From: Codonopsis lanceolata
Taxonomy: Eukaryota; Streptophyta; Magnoliopsida; Asterales; Campanulaceae
NCBI GenBank assembly: GCA_013146195.2
Contig: CM028379.1
Span: forward strand, 113,020,168-113,084,167
DNA length: 64,000 nucleotides
Direction of reading: 5' to 3'
Notes under the pieces: generated by a model
What the model was told of the DNA's origin: nothing
The model's input: only the letters and a program-made list of their open reading frames with translations
The model's database searches: none
Shown here: one piece after another, positions 58,581 through 64,000 of the stretch
Layout: each line of letters starts with the position of its first letter
Numbering within the stretch: the first letter of the stretch is position 1
Position numbers and translations under genes: made by a program

Positions 58581-58689
58581 TGCCATACTCCCCACAAGCC
58601 AGGAAAGAAGACCTTGTTCAGCCCTCCAATTTCAACAAGCTCAAAAGGTATGGTGCCCGATCCATTCTATCCGACAAGTGCTTCCTCTC

Positions 58690-58922
58690 TAGCCCGCTAG
58701 GCTGAAAACCCGAAAGGGCGGCCTAGGCAAAAGTTAGGGCATTTAAAAAAAAGAAAAAAAATGAAAAATGAAAAAGAAGAAATAAGGGCTCGCTAGGCTG
58801 AAAACCCGAAAGGGCGGCCTAGGCAAAAATTAGAGCAAACAAAAAAATTTTAATAAAAAAAATAATAATAAGGGCACGCTAGGTTGAAAACCCGAAAGGG
58901 CGGCCTAGGCAAAAGTTAGAGC
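58690..58922 (+). repeat. three hairpin-forming direct repeats
   Basis: CGCTAGGCTGAAAACCCGAAAGGGCGGCCTAGGCAAAAGTTAG occurs at about 58694, 58789 and 58877, separated by A-rich spacers. Each unit can pair GCTAGGC with GCCTAGGC and CCC with GGG. Confidence 0.85.
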
Positions 58923-60130
58923 CAAATAAAAATATATATCAGGAGAATAAGGAGAGGGAAGACACTCTTTGAAATCTCGGCATCCTACCTCTCGTCTTCA
59001 GCAGGCAAAGAGGTTCGACTGACAGAAGGAAAAGAAAAACCACGACAGAGGCTCACATTAAAAACACTAAAATATAATATTACAGGGTCCTAAGGTGCAA
59101 CTTAGAAATTTTTATTAAGACATTTACATTATGCATTATACCTGCACATATATACTTTTGCCTATACCCCCACTTGTTCCCCCCAAATCTCCCTTCGTTT
59201 GCAGCTTCAGCCCCGAAGTGGTCCATCAGTGCCTGTGGCATCCACCCAGCCGGACTCATTTACTTCTTCTGCAAGGCACAGAAAAGGCTCAGTCACATCA
59301 GAACAAGAAGCACCAGAAGTGTCCCTGTCCTATTCATTATCCACACCGCCCCTAAACAACCGATTCCGACTATTCGCCGCCCCGATTGCAAAGAAAAAAT
59401 GCAGAGGCCGTGAGAATGGCCTTATGCCAAATGTAACCCTGCAGCAATTATATGGCAAAGAGCACGAGGAGGTGACTGCCTTTTCCTCTCCCCGCAAAAA
59501 AAAACAAAAACAAAAACAAAAACAAAAAAACAAAAAAAAAAGAGAGAAGCCCGCTCGAGCTCGAAGGTATACTCCTTTAAAACTCATTTCTGAGATACAG
59601 CGTGCCATCACCCTTAGATACCGGTATAGCTTTATTTTCTGCATGTGTTTTGAATGTACATTTTATTTTCTAATGTCATGTAAAATTATACTGCATTACA
59701 TAAATCATGTTTGTACAGATTTTAGAAAAAAAAAACACACAAAAAAAAACAAAGAAAGAAAGAAAGAAGAAATGAAGGAAATAAATGAAATTCACTCCGT
59801 CCGCAATAAAGAAAGCTGAAGCAAAGGAAGGAAGAAATGAAGGCTGCTCCTTCATCCCAGTTGCAAAGTGACCCCTAAAGACTTAACAAGAAGTTAACAA
59901 AAGCAATTTTGTTAACCACCTTCGACGGCCTTTCACCCAAAAAAACAAGGAAAGCTCATGTCAAAGAAGTCACCGCCGACAAGCGTAAAAGTCGTCAAAT
60001 AATTCAGCGGCAAAGGTAAGCCCCCTTTCCTTTTGAAAAAAAAAAGGAGAAATAAGAACAAAAACAAAAAACAAAAAAAAAAAAAGAAGAGAGAAGGAAG
60101 AAGAAAAGAAAAATCTTTGTTGTGTCAATG
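58923..60130 (+). other. element C 3' non-coding region
   Basis: 59131-59819 has open frames in several phases, but composition and lack of motifs do not support a protein. A-rich tracts with CAAAAA repeats lie at 59500-59545. Confidence 0.4.
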
Positions 60131-60139
60131 ATTTCTGGC

Positions 60140-60545
60140 CGCTTGATGCGCCGCGAAAAATTTGAAGAAAATTCCTTTGTCGTCGATTCGACGCTTATCT
60201 GGCCGAGTACGCTTTCGAAAATTTGAAAGTTTTCTTATTATGTTTGGAAACAAGGTACGAGGCCAGCCAGACATGATTTTGAAAATGCCTCTTAACGTAT
60301 TTCAACGACGGGTCTTTATCGGTTGAAATATGGTTTTCGAAATACACAAAAATCTTCATACCGTATTTGACAACGGTTTCGGACCGGAAGAATACGGCTT
60401 TTCGAAAAACATAAAAATCTTTTCTTCACTAGTTGTTTGTTTCGGCTTAGGCTGAACTACGTTTGGTCTGATTCCTTGAAAAAGGATACGTGAGGCGCCT
60501 CTACACCGCAGGTCCGACCATCACAAAAAAAAAAAAAGAATAAAT
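60140..60545 (+). repeat. element C 3' duplicated segment, first copy
   Basis: It contains 'cataccgtatttgacaacggtttcggaccggaagaatacggctttt' and ends with 'tacgtgaggcgcctctacaccgcaggtccgaccatcac'. It is duplicated about 740 bp downstream. Confidence 0.75.
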
Positions 60546-60879
60546 TCCCAAAGAAGAGTGGCGTAAATGTCGAATCACCGAATCCATAGCCCACCCCAAG
60601 AAAAGGTAAGTCGGATATTCTACCCTGACTTTATAATAATTTCCTTTTTAGGAAAATTTGTTAAGAAAAAAAAATTTGTTTTGTTTTTCAAAATAAAAAA
60701 AAACTCTTTTTCAAAATGAGTTTTGATTTTAAAATAAAAAAAAGAGGAATATTTCAAAAACAAAAACAAAAAAAGAGGAATATTTCAAAAACACAAAAAA
60801 AGAGGAATATTGAAAAAACAAAAAAAAAACAGGGAGAGCGAAAAGAAAGAGGAAGGAAAAAGAATGTTTTCCACTTCAC

Positions 60880-61318
60880 AATTTTCGAAAATACTTGAAG
60901 AATGGTCAATTTGCCGTGCTCGGCGACGGATCTTTATCGGTCGAGTGCAGTTTTCTGGATATTTGAAAATTTTCGGGTTATGTGTGGAAAGGAGGCAGCG
61001 ACCAGCCAGACATAACTTAGAAAATTCTTCTTAACACGTTTCAACGACAAGGTATTGACCGGTTGAAATGTGGTGGCAGAAAAACATTCAAATCTTCATA
61101 CCGTATTTGACAACGGTTTCGGACCGGAAGAATACGGCTTTTTCGAAAACACAAAAATCTTTTTCCGTTGTGTTCTCGATCGGGTCTGGCCCGAAGAACA
61201 TGACATCCTCACTTTAGTTGTAGTTTAGGGTTTTGGCCTGAACTACGCTTGGTCTGATTTCCTTTAATAGGGAATACGTAGGCAGCCTACATTAGTAGGT
61301 CCGACCATCAGAGCACAT
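60880..61318 (+). repeat. element C 3' duplicated segment, second copy
   Basis: The same order of blocks as 60140-60545, including the long identical stretch around 61094-61145 and 'tacgtaggcagcctacattagtaggtccgaccatcag' at the end. Between the two copies lies an A-rich spacer (60640-60840). Confidence 0.75.
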
Positions 61319-61529
61319 TAAATTCATATCTGCTTAAAACTTCGATAATTTTTTATAACCGACTAAAAATGTCTAGGTTATAGAGTTTGGATAGCATGTT
61401 CACTGTGCATTATAACTGCTACCAATTGCATTCTCCCGTTCTTAATTGAACGAAATTGGAGAGTCTCTTGTTTATCAACGATGTTCGACTACTCAGTAAG
61501 CCTTAAGGTTACCCGTAGACTCCATCGTT

Positions 61530-61538
61530 GAGGGGCTC
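61530..61538 (+). other. element C polypurine tract
   Basis: GAGGGGCTC directly precedes the 3' LTR start TGTAGACACC. Confidence 0.6.
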
Positions 61539-63341
61539 TGTAGACACCCCAATTTCGTACCCCTGGTATGTGACTGACATAAAATATCAAGAACTGTTAA
61601 AACTTAACAAATGTCAAGTTGCAGGAGTCAAAAATGCGAAAGGAAAAGCAGGATGCGCGAAACAGTGAACTGCAGGGGCTAAAGTGCAAAATTTTCAAAG
61701 TTTTAAAGAGGCATGGTGCCGCACCAAGGGGTGCATTGGCCGCACCAGCCCTTTTCCTGTGCGCTCTCTCACATTCAAATAGGTACAACTTCTGAAGCAC
61801 AGAGTACAAGCTGCCAATGCACGGGAAAGAAATCAAGAAATTCCAGCCGCGTCCCTCTCCACTGCTATAAATAGAGACCCCCGGCCTCTCATTCCAGTTG
61901 CTCATTTTACGCGATAGAAAAATCGCAGCGAAGCTCTGCTTCTGCGATTCCTCCGATAGATTAGTACGAGAGGTGCGAGATAGGTGAGTGGAAGCCCCTA
62001 TAGTCTCCAAACCCCGTCCAAACTCTGCCAAATCAAAAACCCATAGGTTATAAGTGATCCCTAGCCTAGTTGTTAGGTATCCACCTCAAATCCCCAGTCC
62101 AAAAATCCCAAAGTAAGTCGTTACTCTGCCCGAGTAACGAGCTGAAAAGCCAATAAATTAAGTCTAGGTTCCGCCCAACCAAAACGGCCAAAACCTACCC
62201 AAATAAAGCTGTCACTCTGCCCGAGTTGATAAGCCCAAACTTCAAAAATCAACACAACAACACACACACACAGACAACAAAAAGACTCTCTCTCCCGAGG
62301 AGGACAGAGCGAGCACACCACCGCTCTAAAAGGTAAAACCTTTAAGAGCGTTGTTATTTTTATTTATTTACATTTTCTGTCTTTTTATTTATTTTCAAAA
62401 GTTGTTATTTAAATCCCGCAATGTAGCCAATATAAGCCGTTGTCTTTGCCGGATTAGAATAGGAAATATTATGTAAAAGAGCCGTTATAATGACCAAATT
62501 TCTTAAATATGTTTGTAATTATTGGAAGGAGACGGCTGCGAGTCCTGTAAATAATGTAGCCACGAATGTATCTGTTTAAATTTCCCTTGTCAAAATAAGA
62601 CCTTATTTATTTGCTAGATTAATATAACAATGAGCATACTTCAGCCAAAAACGTTTTGAGACCGAAAGGGCGAGTTGGGTGCCTAGCACCTTCCCAACTC
62701 GTAACTTAGCCTCCGAACCCGCTTTTCAAAATCTACGGTTTTTTTTCGGTTTTCCTTTATTTTTGCCTTAAAATAAAGGTGGCGACTCTAAAACTTTCAG
62801 ATCCAGTAGGGCCTCACAACACTCCCTCTTTGCACTTTCCTGTTCTCCCCTAAAAAAGGGAGATACAGGAATGGAGGGATGATGTATTCCCATATCCTGG
62901 TATCCCCTAAACAAGGGATAACTTGATGCGGGAAACCCATAGCTCCCATAGCGATCTGATTGGGCCATAAGGCTATTTTAATAAATCCATAAGTGGGGGC
63001 GTCGCAATATCTTTTCTTGCACTTCTCTATTTTCCCCTGAAAGATAAAAGGGGAGAATGGGAATGGAAAGGTAATGCATTCCCATATCCTGTTATCCCCG
63101 AAATAAGGGATAACCTGACATGAGGAAACCTTTAGTTCCCATTTTGGATACAAAATCCACTCAAGGCAACCGAGGCACATTCCAACGTGCTAATATAGAC
63201 AGCACTCCTCTCGCACTTTGGATTTCGTCTTCCCCTAAACAAGGGAGGGTGGAACGAGAGCAGTGGTGTCCCGCATCCGCACGTACGCGCACCCCTATCC
63301 AAGGGCGCGCGGGGCGCGGGTCGCACCCCGGGAACCTCACA
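61539..63341 (+). repeat. element C 3' LTR
   Basis: 1803 bp, TGTAGACACCCC…GGGAACCTCACA. Close identity to the 5' LTR suggests this insertion is younger than E1, judged by eye only. Confidence 0.92.
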
Positions 63342-64000
63342 GGGGCATGTGATACAAATATGAATTTTATATTCGTATTGACTGGATGGGAAGGTTCGAC
63401 AGCAAATGGTAGAATGCTACGTGATGCTATTACTAGGCCAAATGGATTAAGGATTCCTCACGGTAAAATAATTGTATATGTTTATTTGTTGAATTAACCA
63501 CCTTTTTTTATAACATAGAAAGTAATTAAATAAAATTTTGTGCCAGACCAATATTACCTGGTTGATGCAGGATATACCAATGGACCTGGTTTTCTAGCAC
63601 CATATCGGTCCGGACGATACCACTTAGGCACATTTCACAATAAAGAACCTCCATAAAGTCCAAAGGAATATTTTAACATAAAGCATGCACAAGCATGTAA
63701 CATTATAGAGAGATGTTTTGGCGTACTTAAGATGCGATGGGGTATACTTAGGAGTCCTTCTTACTACCCTATACGGACCCATGGTAGAATAGTCATGGCA
63801 TGTTGTATTTTGCACAATCTCATTCGCCGAGAGATGGACATTGATCCAATTGAGGTTCTGCTCGACGAAAATGAGAATGTGACCAATGAAGTTAATGGAG
63901 ATGTTAATAATGGTGATAATGGTGAAGAAGTTGAGTTTGTTGATTCAGTTGACACTTCAGATGAATGGACAGCTTGGAGGGACACATTAGCCCATGAGAT
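63342..64000 (+). pseudogene. PIF/Harbinger transposase, 3' part (runs off window)
   Basis: It resumes the exon interrupted at 52492, in the same frame: CDTNMNFIFVLTGWEGS is the conserved mid-domain of DDE_Tnp_4 nucleases. An 84-bp GT-AG intron (63463-63546) follows HG/D. The last exon holds YYLVDAGYTNGPGFLAPYR, with the second catalytic Asp, and NIIERCFGVLKMRWGILRSP, with the catalytic Glu. Then come MACCILHNLIRREMDIDPIE and an acidic tail. All three catalytic residues are therefore present. An in-frame TAA at 63654-63656 breaks the last exon, so the gene is dead independently of the insertion. Confidence 0.9.
63463..63546 (+). other. second intron of the Harbinger transposase
   Basis: GTAAAATAATTG…TTTGTGCCAG, 84 bp. 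Removing it keeps the frame into YYLVDAGY. Confidence 0.7.

Larger units (their letters stand above)
52493..63341 (+). mobile_element. LTR retrotransposon C, Tat/Ogre-like, non-autonomous
   Basis: 10.85 kb with 1.80-kb LTRs, inserted in the transposase exon. The flanks are GGGGT (52488-52492) and GGGGC (63342-63346), a 5-bp duplication with one C/T difference. Internal content in order: a primer-like TGGCGACTGG site, tandem 22-bp repeats, a Pro-rich gag with a zinc motif, RT fragments, a microsatellite and purine tract, three hairpin repeats, long duplicated 3' segments and a purine tract. Protease, most of RT, RNase H and integrase are missing. The LTR start TGTAGACACCC, the TGGCGACT site and the gag zinc motif suggest the Tat/Ogre group; this is an inference. 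Confidence 0.9.

Noticed and set aside
59131..59819. 206-codon plus ORF in element C
   Set aside because: Three overlapping frames, Lys/Gln-rich from A tracts, with no recognised domain; treated as non-coding 3' region.
63120..63497. 125-codon ORF running from the LTR into the transposase
   Set aside because: The start lies in the element C LTR and the end in an intron. It is a junction artefact; only the transposase exon within it is real.

Overview
The window reads as nuclear DNA of a eudicot plant with a repeat-rich genome. It is AT-rich and holds plant-type LTR retrotransposons, hAT, PIF/Harbinger, Mutator-like and Stowaway DNA elements, long AT microsatellites, and almost no intact coding sequence. 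I cannot name the species. I found no bacterial-type operon, rRNA, tRNA or CRISPR array. Only one locus looks like an ordinary host gene: a single-exon 160-codon ORF at 34554-35036 (minus) with a TATA box about 90 bp upstream. I do not recognise its family.

Layout. 1-13 kb: intergenic DNA full of small DNA transposons. These are four Stowaway-like MITEs (two from one family in opposite orientation), two hAT copies of one family (4107-4612 and 11541-12386, the latter with an 8-bp target duplication), a Tourist-like MITE, a Pack-MULE candidate (7329-8998) and a foldback Mutator-like element (about 9370-10985). 14.3-27.7 kb: a decayed Ty3/gypsy element of the Tat group, called E1 here. It has LTRs, gag, protease, RT, RNase H, a second (archaeal-type) RNase H, integrase, and an antisense ORF near the 3' LTR. 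Its 5' LTR is split by a 3.86-kb solo LTR flanked by CGATC. 28-30.5 kb: a hAT element with a perfect 8-bp duplication, then a 21-bp minisatellite. 30.5-33.9 kb: a truncated minus-strand Tat-type element (copy A) whose 5' end carries two LTRs fused head to tail. 34.5-35.0 kb: the host-like gene. 35.6-36.8 kb: a 1.26-kb solo LTR flanked by CATTC.

36.8-42.3 kb: the 3' end of a minus-strand Copia-like element with a decayed extra ORF, itself interrupted by a 2.13-kb solo LTR (D) flanked by GATGG. 42.4 kb: a 114-bp near-perfect palindromic hAT MITE. 44.2-46.1 kb: a truncated plus-strand sister (B) of copy A. 46.1-49.3 kb: a short chimeric stretch, then the antisense-ORF end of another Tat-type element. 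51.7-64 kb: a PIF/Harbinger transposase gene whose catalytic exon is cut by a 10.85-kb LTR retrotransposon (C, 52493-63341). Solo LTR D belongs to the same family as C. The transposase resumes in frame at 63342 and runs off the window.

How the parts relate: the window is an archive of nested insertions. Insertion order can be read directly: E1 before its inner solo LTR; the Copia-like element before solo LTR D; the Harbinger gene before element C. Every transposon gene seen carries stops, frameshifts, insertions or catalytic substitutions, so I infer no active element here. I did not find a clearly new biological system. The most unusual structures are the tandem LTR-LTR junction, the Pack-MULE with exon-like cargo, the foldback element with internal about 75-bp repeats, and the 21-bp minisatellite shared by two loci.
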